Positions 48,079-57,432 of a stretch of DNA of 64,000 bases are shown one piece after another. The notes below the pieces were generated by a model that worked only from the letters and a program-made list of their open reading frames with translations, ran no database searches and had not been told where the DNA came from. Each line of letters begins with the position of its first letter. Position 1 is the stretch's first letter. The translations under genes and the position numbers were made by a program. This DNA comes from Oxalobacter vibrioformis (GTDB lineage: Bacteria > Pseudomonadota > Gammaproteobacteria > Burkholderiales > Burkholderiaceae_D): assembly GCF_027118995.1 (NCBI RefSeq), contig NZ_CP098242.1, positions 1,178,001 to 1,242,000 of the forward strand. Direction: 5' to 3'.

Positions 48079-49011
48079 TCAATCAAGTCCGGCAAGGGTG
48101 CGGATATGCGCCACGGCACTTCTGGCCAGTGCCGTGCGGCTGTATCCCCCTTCAAGAAAACTGACAAGGCGGCCGCGGGCATACTGTTTCGCCACCGCCA
48201 TAATCTGTTGCGTCAACCAGATATAATCGGCTTCCACCAGCCTCATGCCACCAACCGAATCATCCTTATGCGCATCAAAACCCGCAGAGATAAAAAGCAT
48301 TTCCGGTGCGAAATCATGCAATGCCGGCAGCCATTTTGCCAGGACCAGATCCCGCACGGCATCTCCTTCAGTTCCTGACGGCACCGGAATATTCACCATA
48401 TTCGGCAGCGTCTTATCAGTGCGGGTATAAGGATAAAACGGGCTCTGGAAAAAACTGGTCATCATGACCCGCGGCTCTTTCGAAAAAGCTTCTTCCGTGC
48501 CGTTGCCATGGTGCACATCAAAATCCACAATCGCAACTTTTTTCAGCCCGCACACATCAATGGCATATCTTGCCGCAATCGCCACATTATTGAAAACACA
48601 AAACCCCATCGGGGTGTGCAGCCTAGCATGATGTCCTATCGGTCGCACAAGACAGAAGGCGTTGCTGATTTCTTCCTCAATCACCGCGCGGGTTGCAGCA
48701 ACAGCCGCGCCGGCAGCCCTTAAGGCAGCCTGCCACGAATACCGGTTTAACAGTGTATCAGCATCGACGGAAAAATACTGCCCGGGTATTTTTGGATGAT
48801 AATCCTTCACCAGATTGATCGATGTGGGGGAATGCACCCGCGCAATATCACTCACATCAGCCAGAGGCGCTTCCCTGAAAAGCAAAAAACGGTCGGTTCC
48901 GCTTTCTGCGAGCCGTTCCTCAATGACCTCAATACGCGCAGGACTTTCGGGATGATAAGCACCCATTTCATGTTTTTTACAGTCAGGGTGGGTGTAAATA
49001 GCCGTTGTCAT
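48079..49011 (-). CDS. Histone-deacetylase-superfamily amidohydrolase (copy 2)
   Basis: A 310-residue paralogue of the next gene with the same catalytic motifs (RPIGHHARLHTPMGFCVFNN, IVDFDVHHGNGTE, SAGFDAHKDDSVGGM). The N-termini are nearly identical in pattern (MTTAIYTHPDCKKHEMGAYHPE). Differences cluster in loops around the active site: ARLHTP here versus STASEA there after the His pair, and QSPFYPYTRTD versus QEYLYPFSGNE near the mouth. That suggests divergence in substrate. It heads the minus-strand run HDAC-HDAC-rbgA-unknown. An 11-bp inverted repeat lies upstream at 49074-49105. Confidence 0.9.
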   Translation of the reverse strand: MTTAIYTHPDCKKHEMGAYHPESPARIEVIEERLAESGTDRFLLFREAPLADVSDIARVHSPTSINLVKDYHPKIPGQYFSVDADTLLNRYSWQAALRAAGAAVAATRAVIEEEISNAFCLVRPIGHHARLHTPMGFCVFNNVAIAARYAIDVCGLKKVAIVDFDVHHGNGTEEAFSKEPRVMMTSFFQSPFYPYTRTDKTLPNMVNIPVPSGTEGDAVRDLVLAKWLPALHDFAPEMLFISAGFDAHKDDSVGGMRLVEADYIWLTQQIMAVAKQYARGRLVSFLEGGYSRTALARSAVAHIRTLAGLD

Positions 49012-49073
49012 AACCAGAATATCTGCCGTCCTGTCGAACCATGCCTGAAATGCAGACAGTTTAGCGGAAATTG

Positions 49074-49105
49074 GTTGCCATGACTGTGTTACCTGTCATG
49101 GCAAC
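49074..49105. promoter_or_regulatory. 11-bp perfect inverted repeat between the deacetylase and mltB genes
   Basis: GTTGCCATGAC and GTCATGGCAAC flank a 10-nt spacer. No T-run follows on either strand, so it is not an ordinary terminator. It lies 25 bp upstream of a TATACT -10-like element (49130-49135) for mltB and 60-90 bp upstream of the divergent deacetylase gene. That position suits a regulator operator. Confidence 0.5.
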
Positions 49106-49162
49106 AACAAAGATCGATTCTTTTTAGGCTATACTCAAGTCCCCGGACGGAAAATCAACAGC

Positions 49163-50296
49163 ATGAAACACTCATCCTGCTTTTCTTTTTTACACTGCGC
49201 GCCCAGACGCGCAATTTTATTTCTGGGCTGCCTTTTACTGGCAATACCGGTACTGGCCGATACCGTTCCTGCCCGCACCCTTACCTTGTCATGCCATCCC
49301 CCCAAAACCGTGGACGCGAAAAAGTACAGGAACAGCGAAGCATTCAATCAGGCACTTGCCGCATTTTCAGCCGAAATGGCGAGCAATCACGGATTTGATC
49401 AGCAGGATCTGGACTGCATCCTGAACCAGGCCCGGCATAACCCCACCGTCATTCGTCGGGTCAAGCCCTTTCCGGCAGGCACGCCGAAAAACTGGCAGGT
49501 TTATCGTGCCCGTTTTATTGAGTCCGTCCGCATTACCGCCGGTGCGAAATTCTGGGCCCGGCATAAAAACGCACTGGAAAAGGCAGAGAAAATTTATGGT
49601 GTTCCTCCTGAAATTGTCGTCGGCATTATCGGCATAGAAACCACCTATGGTAAAAACAAGGGCAATTTCCGTATCATTGACGCCCTGGCAACACTTGCCT
49701 TTGATTATCCCGAACACCCGAAACGGGACGCCCGTCTTGCACTTTTCAGAAATGAGCTTGAAAGCACACTGCTGCTTTCTTCCGAACGGGGAATCGATCC
49801 GATGTCCCTGAAAGGCTCTTATGCCGGTGCGATAGGCTGGCCTCAATTTTTGCCCTCCAGCATCCGGAAATATGCCGTTGATTTTGATGGCGACGGTAAA
49901 ATTGATCTGCGACATTCGCCGGTTGACGCCATTGGCAGTGTCGCCAATTTCCTGGCACAGCATGGCTGGAAAAAAGGAGAGCCGGTTGTTTTTCCTGCTG
50001 AACTGCAAGCTGACTGCCCCCGCTCACCTGACACTGCACTCAATCAAGGGCTGGCCGCCAGGCTTACACTCAATGACCTGCGTGATGTCTGCGTAACGCC
50101 AAAATCCGCCCTGCCCGAGAATGTGCTGTGGGGTCTGGTTGATCTTCAAAATGGCTTCGATGCGACAGAGTACTGGCTTGGCACAGACAATTTCTTTGCC
50201 ATCACCCATTACAACCGCAGCTATTTTTATGCCATGTCGGTCATCGATCTGGGACAGGCTGTCAGAGCCTTCAGGGAACAAAACAGAATAAAATAA
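49163..50296 (+). CDS. mltB: Lytic murein transglycosylase B
   Basis: MltB cleaves peptidoglycan to anhydro-muropeptides, the substrate of AmpG-type importers. The 377-residue protein has a signal peptide (AILFLGCLLLAIPVLA, ending near 33), no lipobox, VPPEIVVGIIGIETTYGKN with the catalytic Glu, and SYAGAIGWPQFLPSS. The family motif DLRHSPVDAIGSVANFL follows. It may be soluble in the periplasm rather than lipid-anchored. Confidence 0.94.
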   Translation: MKHSSCFSFLHCAPRRAILFLGCLLLAIPVLADTVPARTLTLSCHPPKTVDAKKYRNSEAFNQALAAFSAEMASNHGFDQQDLDCILNQARHNPTVIRRVKPFPAGTPKNWQVYRARFIESVRITAGAKFWARHKNALEKAEKIYGVPPEIVVGIIGIETTYGKNKGNFRIIDALATLAFDYPEHPKRDARLALFRNELESTLLLSSERGIDPMSLKGSYAGAIGWPQFLPSSIRKYAVDFDGDGKIDLRHSPVDAIGSVANFLAQHGWKKGEPVVFPAELQADCPRSPDTALNQGLAARLTLNDLRDVCVTPKSALPENVLWGLVDLQNGFDATEYWLGTDNFFAITHYNRSYFYAMSVIDLGQAVRAFREQNRIK

Positions 50297-50595
50297 AACT
50301 TTGCCAATATATCAGATGCAATTTGTTGCCTAAAAAATATACAATTATTGACAATAAATGATTTAAAATATTTCAGTCAGGTAATATTTTTTTAAAATAA
50401 CCCTATTTAAACAAAATATCCTGACATACTACTTGGCTGCGGCCAATACAGACGGGGATCAGGGCCCGACAGACAGACCTGACAGCTCTCGGCCATACAA
50501 CCGTAGTGGTCATTTTGTAACACTTCCCTGCTGTATTTTTGTCAGCCGGAAACACAGCAAAGAAGTTTGATTTTTATTTACGGGACCCAAGAAAC
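50297..50595. other. AT-rich spacer upstream of the small HTH gene
   Basis: The first 120 bp are much richer in A/T than the rest of the window, including a TTGACA at 50348-50353, but I see no well-spaced -10. The remainder is ordinary. No ORF or hairpin of note. Confidence 0.5.
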
Positions 50596-50931
50596 ATGAC
50601 AACTAGAGGAAAAAAGAAGGCAAGCAAAAAAGAGGATGATAACCTTGAGCAGCGCCAATATGATCCTAACCACCTGTTGGACACACTGATTCAAAAACTG
50701 GGGATTAAAAACGATGCCGCCCTTTCGCGCGCGCTGGAAGTCGCCCCGCCGGTCATCAGCAAAATCCGCCACAACCGCCTGCCGGTCGGTGCCTCTTTAC
50801 TGATCCGCATGCATGAAGTCAGCGAAATGAGTATCCGCGAGCTCCGCCAGTTGATGGGCGACCGAAGGGCCAAATTCCGGATCAGTGACAAACAATTCAA
50901 ACCCAAATCCCCGGCAGAAGAAAAGAAATAA
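50596..50931 (+). CDS. Small HTH protein, Cro/CI-like
   Basis: A 111-residue protein with a Lys-rich N-terminus (RGKKKASKKEDD) and a helix-turn-helix-like segment (about 43-90: DAALSRALEVAPPVISKIRHNRLPVGASLLIRMHEVSEMSIRELRQLMG). A basic tail follows. It resembles XRE-type DNA-binding domains found in chromosomal regulators of this family. ATG 50596 is preferred over a TTG 19 codons earlier. Its target is unknown; no phage genes surround it. A bidirectional terminator follows. Confidence 0.7.
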   Translation: MTTRGKKKASKKEDDNLEQRQYDPNHLLDTLIQKLGIKNDAALSRALEVAPPVISKIRHNRLPVGASLLIRMHEVSEMSIRELRQLMGDRRAKFRISDKQFKPKSPAEEKK

Positions 50932-50947
50932 GCTTTTTTCAAGGCGC

Positions 50948-50988
50948 AACAAAAAAACTATGCACAAAATGCATGGTTTTTTTGTTGT
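50948..50988. terminator. Bidirectional terminator between the HTH gene and argD
   Basis: CAACAAAAAAACTATGCA pairs with TGCATGGTTTTTTTGTTG around a 5-nt loop, giving A/T runs on both sides. It serves two convergent genes. Confidence 0.85.
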
Positions 50989-50995
50989 CCTGCTC

Positions 50996-52222
50996 TTATC
51001 CTGCCGTCTTTATCCATTCATCAACACTTTGCCTTAGCAAAGCATCTGCCCGGCGGATATGCTCATCCGTAATAATCAGCGGAGGAACCAGGCGGATCAC
51101 ATCCAGACCCGCAAGCAACAAAAGCAACCCGTTCTTTTCCGCCATAGCCGTAATTTCCTTTGCACGGCCCAGGCACGCATCCGACATCACCAGCCCCAGC
51201 ATCAATCCCTTTCCTCTCACCTTGCCAAACACCTGGGGATAAGCGGCAACAACGCCTTCCAGCATCTTTTTCAGTTGCTCTCCGGCAGAGACAACACGCG
51301 AAAGAAAATCGGGTGTATTGATGATTTTCATCACTTCACATGCCACTGATGCCGCAAGCGGATTACCGCCGTATGTCGTCCCGTGCACACCCACGGTAAA
51401 AGCCGCGGCAATTTCATTTGTCGTCAGCATGGCACCAATGGGAAAACCATTTCCCAGCGCTTTGGCCGACGTCATGATATCGGGCACAACATCATAGTCC
51501 ATGTAAGCAAAGAGCTTGCCTGTTCTCCCCATGCCCGACTGGATTTCGTCATAGATAAGCAGCGCATTGTGCCTGTCACACAGTTCGCGAAGCGTCTGGA
51601 GAAACGCTGTTGTTGCAGGCATGACTCCGCCTTCACCCTGCACCGGCTCAACAATGACGGCACAGACATCATCATCCATCACGGCGTGCGCTGCGTCGAT
51701 ATCGTTATAGGGAATATGCTCAATCATCCCCGGAAGCGGGCCGAAACCTTCGGAGTACTTGGGCTGTCCTCCGACAGATACCGTAAAAAGCGTACGTCCA
51801 TGAAACGAATTGACAAAGGAAATGATCCGGGCTTTTTGTAGACCGTATTTGTCGTGCGCCCATCTTCTTGCCAGTTTCAGGGCCGCTTCATTGGCTTCGC
51901 CGCCGGAATTGCAGAAAAAAGCGCGATCAGCAAATGTCGCTTCTGTCAGGGCTTTCCCCAGTTGTAAAACCGGCTCATTCGTGTAGTAATTGCTGACATG
52001 CCACAATGTCTCGGCCTGTTTTTTGATAGTATCAACCAGCACCGGGTGAGCATGTCCCAGGCTGGTAACTGCAATACCTGCCGTCAAGTCCAGGTATTCT
52101 TTTCCCTGCTGGTCCCACAAATTCAGTCCTGCACCCCGGACAGGAATAAATGCACTGGGAGCGTATGTTGGTACGATAACCTCATCAAATGTGTGCCGCG
52201 TGACGGCATAATTTTTTTCCAC
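50996..52222 (-). CDS. argD: Acetylornithine aminotransferase family protein
   Basis: A 408-residue class III PLP aminotransferase. It has VRGAGLNLWDQQGKEYLDLTAGIAV at the N-terminus, FCNSGGEANEAALKLAR, LIYDEIQSGMGRTG and the PLP lysine in TSAKALGNGFPIGAM. It most probably converts N-acetylglutamate semialdehyde to N-acetylornithine in arginine synthesis. Related family members use succinylornithine, so the exact substrate is inferred. It is divergent from mnmE. Confidence 0.88.
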   Translation of the reverse strand: MEKNYAVTRHTFDEVIVPTYAPSAFIPVRGAGLNLWDQQGKEYLDLTAGIAVTSLGHAHPVLVDTIKKQAETLWHVSNYYTNEPVLQLGKALTEATFADRAFFCNSGGEANEAALKLARRWAHDKYGLQKARIISFVNSFHGRTLFTVSVGGQPKYSEGFGPLPGMIEHIPYNDIDAAHAVMDDDVCAVIVEPVQGEGGVMPATTAFLQTLRELCDRHNALLIYDEIQSGMGRTGKLFAYMDYDVVPDIMTSAKALGNGFPIGAMLTTNEIAAAFTVGVHGTTYGGNPLAASVACEVMKIINTPDFLSRVVSAGEQLKKMLEGVVAAYPQVFGKVRGKGLMLGLVMSDACLGRAKEITAMAEKNGLLLLLAGLDVIRLVPPLIITDEHIRRADALLRQSVDEWIKTAG

Positions 52223-52491
52223 TGAACGGACTCCTTTATTTCATCCTGCCCGGTAAAAATCATCAGCAGCATGATTTTCCGGTAAAAAACAAAAAAGCGG
52301 CATGGCCACTGTTTTGCTAATCATACCCCTCTTGAGATGATTTCCGCACGATTTTTGCCGAAAGAACCAGTAAACCGGTTTTCGGGCCGGGCAAAATGCC
52401 ATGTATACTTCTTACTTTATGTCTCTCACTGGTTAATTCCAGAAGAGAATTTTATCCCTAACATCCGATTTCATTCATCAGCATAAAAAAT

Positions 52492-53880
52492 ATGGATTCC
52501 TCCCCGATTATTGCCATCGCAACAGCGCCGGGTCGCGGCGGTGTTGGTATCATCCGTATTTCCGGAAAAGACCTTTCACCTGTCATGCAAAAACTGTTTG
52601 GCGCACTGTCGCCATCGGTTCTCCCGCTTACGCCGCGTCATGCCTACTATCTGCCTTTTTCCGACCATGAAAACAACCTGATCGACAAGGGTATCGTCCT
52701 GTACTTCAAGGCACCACACTCCTATACCGGAGAAGAGGTTCTCGAACTGCAGGGGCACGGTGGTCCGATTGTCCTGCAAATGCTGCAGGAACGCTGCCTG
52801 GAAGCCGGAAAAACTATCGGTTTGAGACTGGCCGAGCCGGGCGAGTTTACTCGCCGGGCATTCATGAATGACAAGCTGGACCTGGCACAGGCAGAAGCGG
52901 TGGCTGACCTGATTGAGGCAACAACAGAGGCTGCGGCCCGATCCGCATCCCGTTCCCTTTCGGGTGTCTTCTCCAGAGAAATTCATGAACTGGTTGACCA
53001 GATTGTCCAGTTGCGGGCGCTGGTGGAATCCAGCCTGGACTTTCCTGAAGAAGATATTGAGTTTGTCCAGAAAGCGAATGCCAGCGGCAGACTGGCATCC
53101 ATTCGCGAACTGCTTGAAAACATTTTTGTTCAGGCGGCACAGGGAGCGCTTTTACGGGAAGGACTTCATGTCGTGCTTGCCGGACAGGTCAATGTCGGGA
53201 AATCATCCCTGTTAAACAAACTGGCGGGCAATAATGTTGCCATTGTCACCCCTATTGCCGGCACCACCCGTGACAAGGTGGTGGAAACCATACAGATTAA
53301 TGGCGTGCCCATCACCCTCATCGATACCGCCGGGCTCAGGACCGACCAGGATACCAGTGATGAGGTGGAAAAAATCGGTATTGAACGCGCCTGGGGAGAA
53401 ATCAGCCGGGCAGACATCATCCTGCATCTCCTGGACGCCAGTCAGGGTCCCACACGCAACGATGAAAAAGTGGCCGCAGAATTCCCGGACGGCATACCTG
53501 TCATCCAGGTCTGGAACAAGATTGACCTTTCCGGTCACCGTCCTTCGGTTGATCATATTCTGGACACAACCCAGGTTTATCTTTCCACGCATGACGGCAG
53601 CGGGATCGACCTGCTGCGCGATGAACTGCTGCGCATAGCCGGTTGGCACCAGACGGGCGAATCCAACTATCTGGCCAGGGAACGCCACCTGGTTGCCATG
53701 AAAGTCGCCGGAGAGCATCTGGCCATTGCATCACAGCAGATAGCGCAGGAAAAACCGGCACTCGATCTGCTGGCAGAGGAACTGAGGCTGGCCCAGGATG
53801 CCTTGAACAGCATCACAGGAAACTTCAGCTCAGACGATCTGCTTGGCGTGATTTTTTCCCGGTTCTGCATCGGCAAATAA
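52492..53880 (+). CDS. mnmE: tRNA modification GTPase MnmE
   Basis: MnmE works with MnmG to form 5-carboxymethylaminomethyluridine at the tRNA wobble base. The 462-residue protein has an N-terminal folate-binding domain ([14 protein letters not shown]), [16 protein letters not shown], the G domain with G1 [18 protein letters not shown], and the obligatory C-terminal FCIGK. No mnmG or rnpA is adjacent. Confidence 0.97.
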   Translation: MDSSPIIAIATAPGRGGVGIIRISGKDLSPVMQKLFGALSPSVLPLTPRHAYYLPFSDHENNLIDKGIVLYFKAPHSYTGEEVLELQGHGGPIVLQMLQERCLEAGKTIGLRLAEPGEFTRRAFMNDKLDLAQAEAVADLIEATTEAAARSASRSLSGVFSREIHELVDQIVQLRALVESSLDFPEEDIEFVQKANASGRLASIRELLENIFVQAAQGALLREGLHVVLAGQVNVGKSSLLNKLAGNNVAIVTPIAGTTRDKVVETIQINGVPITLIDTAGLRTDQDTSDEVEKIGIERAWGEISRADIILHLLDASQGPTRNDEKVAAEFPDGIPVIQVWNKIDLSGHRPSVDHILDTTQVYLSTHDGSGIDLLRDELLRIAGWHQTGESNYLARERHLVAMKVAGEHLAIASQQIAQEKPALDLLAEELRLAQDALNSITGNFSSDDLLGVIFSRFCIGK

Positions 53881-53909
53881 TTCAACCGCCCTGCCTGTTC
53901 AAAGCGGGC

Positions 53910-54230
53910 TTAATCTGGTGACGCCAGTTTAAGCCCGATAATCCCTGCGACAATCAATCCCATGCTGATGATCCTGGGCAGATTGATTGGATCACCAAAA
54001 AGATAAACTCCCAGGATCACCGTACCGACAGCGCCCACCCCGACCCATACAGCATAAGCGGTCCCAACGGGGAGGTTTTTCATGGCAAGGCCAAGCAAAA
54101 CCACGCTGATCAGCATCGAAACCGCCGTCCATACGCTGGGCCATATCCGGGTAAATCCTTCGCTGTATTTCAATCCGATGGCCCATCCCATTTCAAAGAG
54201 ACCGGCAAGAAACAATATTAACCAGGACAT
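53910..54230 (-). CDS. sugE: SugE/Gdx-type small multidrug resistance exporter
   Basis: A 106-residue, four-helix SMR transporter. It begins MSWLILFLAGLFEMGWAIGLK, with the essential Glu at 13, and has the GTAYAVWVGVGAVGT core. The SugE subgroup exports guanidinium, which is the likeliest role. ATG 54230 gives the normal start. No mini-ykkC guanidine riboswitch is visible upstream. It is divergent from ribBA and convergent with mnmE. Confidence 0.88.
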   Translation of the reverse strand: MSWLILFLAGLFEMGWAIGLKYSEGFTRIWPSVWTAVSMLISVVLLGLAMKNLPVGTAYAVWVGVGAVGTVILGVYLFGDPINLPRIISMGLIVAGIIGLKLASPD

Positions 54231-54325
54231 CGCGTTACCTTGAGCAAAAATAAGCAGTATAGGCAAATCCGGAAAAAGACAAAACCATTGCTGCCAACGT
54301 ATCTTATCCTTTCCACGCCTGAGGT

Positions 54326-54344
54326 CATATTCATTTAGAATATG
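54326..54344. promoter_or_regulatory. Small perfect inverted repeat upstream of ribBA
   Basis: CATATTC and GAATATG flank ATTTA, 21 bp before the ribBA ATG. It is a possible operator or leader hairpin, of weak significance by itself. Confidence 0.3.
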
Positions 54345-54364
54345 AGGTTTCCAGGGATCTGATT

Positions 54365-55480
54365 ATGCCAATCTCCTCTACAGAAGAAATTATTGATGCC
54401 TTTCGTACAGGCCAGATGGTGGTTCTTGTCGATGACGAAGACCGCGAAAACGAGGGTGACCTGATTTTAGCCGCAGATTTTGTGACACCGCAAGCGATTA
54501 ACTTCATGGTGACTCACGCACGCGGCCTGGTCTGCCTGACACTGACAAAAGAACGTTGCCGCCAGCTTGGGCTGGAACTGATGACCCGCGACAATGGCGG
54601 CAAATTCAATACCGCTTTTACCCTTTCCATTGAAGCGGCAAAAGGGGTCTCTACCGGTATATCCGCGCACGATCGCGCAAAAACCGTACAGGCGGCGGTT
54701 GCACCTGACGCGCATCCGGAAGATATCGTCCAGCCGGGCCATATTTTTCCCATCATGGCCAGGCCAGGCGGTGTGCTGATGCGTGCAGGGCATACGGAAG
54801 CCGGATGTGACCTGGCCGAACTGGCCGGCCTTACCCCTGCCAGCGTGATCTGCGAGGTATTAAATGAGGATGGCTCCATGGCACGCCTGCCTGATCTGCT
54901 GTTATTTGCGGAAAAACACGGCATTCGTGTCGGGACAATCGCCGACCTTATCCGATATCGCAGCCAGCATGAAAGCATTATTGAAAGAATGGGCGAACGG
55001 TCGCTTAACACCCCGTTTGGCACATTCCAGTCTGTGGCCTACCGCGACAAGCCGGGTGGATCGGCCCACCTGGCGCTGTTTCATGGAAAAATCGAGGCTG
55101 ACAGGGAAACCTTTGTGCGCGTTCATCAACCTGTCTCATTGATTGACCTGATGGAAACCGAAACGATCAGTCACTCCTGGGATATGGTCTCTGCAATGAA
55201 GATGCTTGCTACCACTCACGGGGGAGTTATGGTACTGTTAAACTGTGAAGCATCTGCCGAAGATGTATTTTTCCGTTTTAACCAGATCGACACGACAGAC
55301 ATTTCATCCGCCGTACACGCAGGAAGCAACGACTTGCGCACCTATGGTATTGGTGCGCAAATCCTGCGGGATCTGGGTGTCGGGAAGATGCGGCTTTTGG
55401 GTAACCCGAGAAAAATGCCATCCATGACCGGATTTAATCTGGATGTAACAGGCTATCTGGAAAAATCAGATGGTCGATAA
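54365..55480 (+). CDS. ribBA: 3,4-dihydroxy-2-butanone 4-phosphate synthase with degenerate GTP cyclohydrolase II domain
   Basis: The first about 205 residues are a complete RibB, with DDEDRENEGDLI and AGHTEAGCDLAELAG, making the four-carbon riboflavin precursor. The C-terminal half (about 210-371) resembles GTP cyclohydrolase II but lacks the zinc-binding Cys set (C-x10-C-x-C) that catalysis needs. It instead reads CEASAEDVFFR in that area. The bifunctional reaction is therefore unlikely and a separate RibA should exist elsewhere. Next is ribH, 27 bp downstream. Confidence 0.9.
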   Translation: MPISSTEEIIDAFRTGQMVVLVDDEDRENEGDLILAADFVTPQAINFMVTHARGLVCLTLTKERCRQLGLELMTRDNGGKFNTAFTLSIEAAKGVSTGISAHDRAKTVQAAVAPDAHPEDIVQPGHIFPIMARPGGVLMRAGHTEAGCDLAELAGLTPASVICEVLNEDGSMARLPDLLLFAEKHGIRVGTIADLIRYRSQHESIIERMGERSLNTPFGTFQSVAYRDKPGGSAHLALFHGKIEADRETFVRVHQPVSLIDLMETETISHSWDMVSAMKMLATTHGGVMVLLNCEASAEDVFFRFNQIDTTDISSAVHAGSNDLRTYGIGAQILRDLGVGKMRLLGNPRKMPSMTGFNLDVTGYLEKSDGR

Positions 55481-55507
55481 ACCCACCCTCACCGTTGGAG
55501 ACAATTC

Positions 55508-56005
55508 ATGAATATTGCTACCTTTAAAATTGATTTGCAGGGCGAGGATTTACGGATTGGCATTGTTCAGTCGCGTTTCAACGAAGATATCTGCCATGGG
55601 CTCCTTTCCGCCTGCCTGGCTGAGTTGAAACGCCTGGGGATTGCCGATGAGGACATCCTGATTGCCACCGTACCAGGTGCGCTGGAAATTCCGCTCGTTC
55701 TGCAGAAAATGGCAGAATCCCAGCAGTTTGATGCCCTGATTGCCGTGGGAACCGTCATTCGCGGGGAAACCTATCATTTTGAAATTGTTTCCAATGAATC
55801 CGCGGCAGGCATCACCCGTATCGGCCTTGATTATGGCATTCCCATTGCCAATGCCATCCTGACAACCGACACCGATGAACAGGCTGAGAGCCGAATGGTG
55901 GAAAAAGGAACCGATGCGGCTCGGGTCGCAGTGGAAATGGCCAATCTGGCTATTTCGCTTGAAGAGCTTGAAGCGGCGGCAGAGGAACATGCCGAAGACG
56001 AATAA
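55508..56005 (+). CDS. ribH: 6,7-dimethyl-8-ribityllumazine synthase
   Basis: RibH condenses the RibB product with the pyrimidine intermediate to form lumazine. The 165-residue protein has [29 protein letters not shown], the active-site loop [14 protein letters not shown] and the terminal [14 protein letters not shown]. It has an acidic tail. It is flanked by ribBA and nusB, a typical riboflavin-nusB order. Confidence 0.97.
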   Translation: MNIATFKIDLQGEDLRIGIVQSRFNEDICHGLLSACLAELKRLGIADEDILIATVPGALEIPLVLQKMAESQQFDALIAVGTVIRGETYHFEIVSNESAAGITRIGLDYGIPIANAILTTDTDEQAESRMVEKGTDAARVAVEMANLAISLEELEAAAEEHAEDE

Positions 56006-56067
56006 ATTTCAAACCGCTTTACACATTGTTACGATCCCTGACTTTACCGGACAGATACCATCACATC

Positions 56068-56538
56068 ATGAACGCCAAAAGCATACACGCGAACCCGAAC
56101 AAAAACCGCTCACCGCGCCGCCGGTCACGCGAATTTGCTTTACAAGCCCTGTACCAGTGGCTGCTTAACCAGGATGATGCGCCGGTTATCATTGAACACA
56201 TTCGCCAGGCGCACGGTTTTGACAAGGCTGATACAGAACATTTTGTCGCCCTCGTCTCAGGCGCCATTCAACAGGCCGATACCCTGCGTGAAGAAATTGC
56301 CCCCCTTCTGGATCGCACGATTGAAGAGCTTTCCCCGGTTGAATATGCCTCCCTGCTTTTAGGTGCACATGAGCTTACCAGTCATCCGGAAATTCCTTAC
56401 CGTGTCGTCATCAATGAAGCCGTTGAACTGACCAAATCATTTGGCGGCATCGACGGACACAAATTCGTCAACGGCGTACTGGACAAGCTGGCCGCCAAAC
56501 TGCGCGCAGTCGAAGTTGATGCAGACAGGGCAAAATAA
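56068..56538 (+). CDS. nusB: Transcription antitermination factor NusB
   Basis: A 156-residue RNA-binding helical protein for rRNA antitermination. It has [17 protein letters not shown] near the N-terminus, [16 protein letters not shown] and [15 protein letters not shown]...[13 protein letters not shown] 56068 is chosen; an in-frame TTG at 56026 gives a longer product without family support. It begins 62 bp after ribH and is followed by a terminator. Confidence 0.96.
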   Translation: MNAKSIHANPNKNRSPRRRSREFALQALYQWLLNQDDAPVIIEHIRQAHGFDKADTEHFVALVSGAIQQADTLREEIAPLLDRTIEELSPVEYASLLLGAHELTSHPEIPYRVVINEAVELTKSFGGIDGHKFVNGVLDKLAAKLRAVEVDADRAK

Positions 56539-56540
56539 AA

Positions 56541-56562
56541 CAGGCAGAACCCCGTCTGCCTG
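56541..56562. terminator. Terminator after nusB, shared with metF
   Basis: CAGGCAGA and TCTGCCTG form an 8-bp stem (longer with flanking AA/TT) and a 6-nt loop, followed by five T residues on plus and four on minus. It lies between convergent nusB and metF. Confidence 0.88.
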
Positions 56563-56586
56563 TTTTTCCCGACGCATAAAAACCAA

Positions 56587-57432
56587 TCAGGTGCGGTAGC
56601 CGCTCTGACGCAGGCGCTCACACAAGGCTTCAACCGGTGCGGCCTGGTTCAGGCTATAAAAATGAAAACCCGGTGCGCCGCCCCCAAGCAAATGCTCGCA
56701 CAACCGCGTCACCACATCCAGCCCGAATTCGCGAATGGATTCGAGATCATCGCCATAACTTTCCAGCTTCAGACGTATCCAGCGCGGTATTTCAGCACCG
56801 CATGTATCGGAAAAACGCGCCAGGCTGGCGTAATTGGTAATCGGCATAATACCGGCAATAATCGGTACATTCACGCCCTGGGCCTGTACATTTTCTACAA
56901 AACGGAAATATGCATCCGGATTATAGAAATATTGGGTAATCGCGGCATCGGCTCCTGCGTTGATCTTCCTGACAAAATTGTCCAGATCGTCCTGCGGCGA
57001 TTTGGCCTGGGGATGCATCTCCGGATAAGCCGCCACATCCATATAAAACCAGTCACCTGTCTCGGCCCGGACAAACTCCACCAGTTCATTGGCATAATGA
57101 AATTCACCCAGCACACCATAAGCACTGGGCAAATCACCCCGCAAGGCAACCAGATGGCGAATGCCCTTCGACTTGTAATCCATGATTTTTTCGCGAATCA
57201 TCTCGCGGGTTGTGCCGATACAGGTAACATGGGGTGCCGCCCGCTGACCTTCATTGTGGATTTCAAGCGCTACATCCTGCGTCCCTTCGCTTGTTGATCC
57301 GCCTGCTCCACGCGTAACGGAAAAATATTCCGGTGAAAGCTGATACAACTGTCTGCGGGTTTCCCGCAGCCTTTCACATGCCTCCGGTGTTTTCGGAGGA
57401 AAAAACTCAATACTGAAATGATGAGATGACAT
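56587..57432 (-). CDS. metF: Methylenetetrahydrofolate reductase
   Basis: MetF (FAD) reduces 5,10-methylene-THF to 5-methyl-THF, the methyl donor of methionine synthase. The 281-residue protein has the start SIEFFPPKT, SVTRGAGGST, VALRGDLP, and ADAAITQYFYNPDAYFRF. It is the last gene of the ahcY-holin-metF transcript, and its ATG directly follows the holin stop codon. The unit is under the SAH riboswitch upstream of ahcY, which links it to methyl-cycle demand. Confidence 0.95.
   Translation of the reverse strand: MSSHHFSIEFFPPKTPEACERLRETRRQLYQLSPEYFSVTRGAGGSTSEGTQDVALEIHNEGQRAAPHVTCIGTTREMIREKIMDYKSKGIRHLVALRGDLPSAYGVLGEFHYANELVEFVRAETGDWFYMDVAAYPEMHPQAKSPQDDLDNFVRKINAGADAAITQYFYNPDAYFRFVENVQAQGVNVPIIAGIMPITNYASLARFSDTCGAEIPRWIRLKLESYGDDLESIREFGLDVVTRLCEHLLGGGAPGFHFYSLNQAAPVEALCERLRQSGYRT

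Noticed and set aside
52024..52037. FNR-like sequence TTGATAGTATCAA
   Set aside because: The spacer is 3 rather than 4 bases and it lies inside argD coding sequence.
54231..54364. Possible mini-ykkC guanidine riboswitch before sugE
   Set aside because: I could not find the paired hairpins with ACGR loops on the minus strand.
54231..54364. Possible FMN riboswitch before ribBA
   Set aside because: The spacer is only about 130 bp and lacks the conserved FMN aptamer segments.
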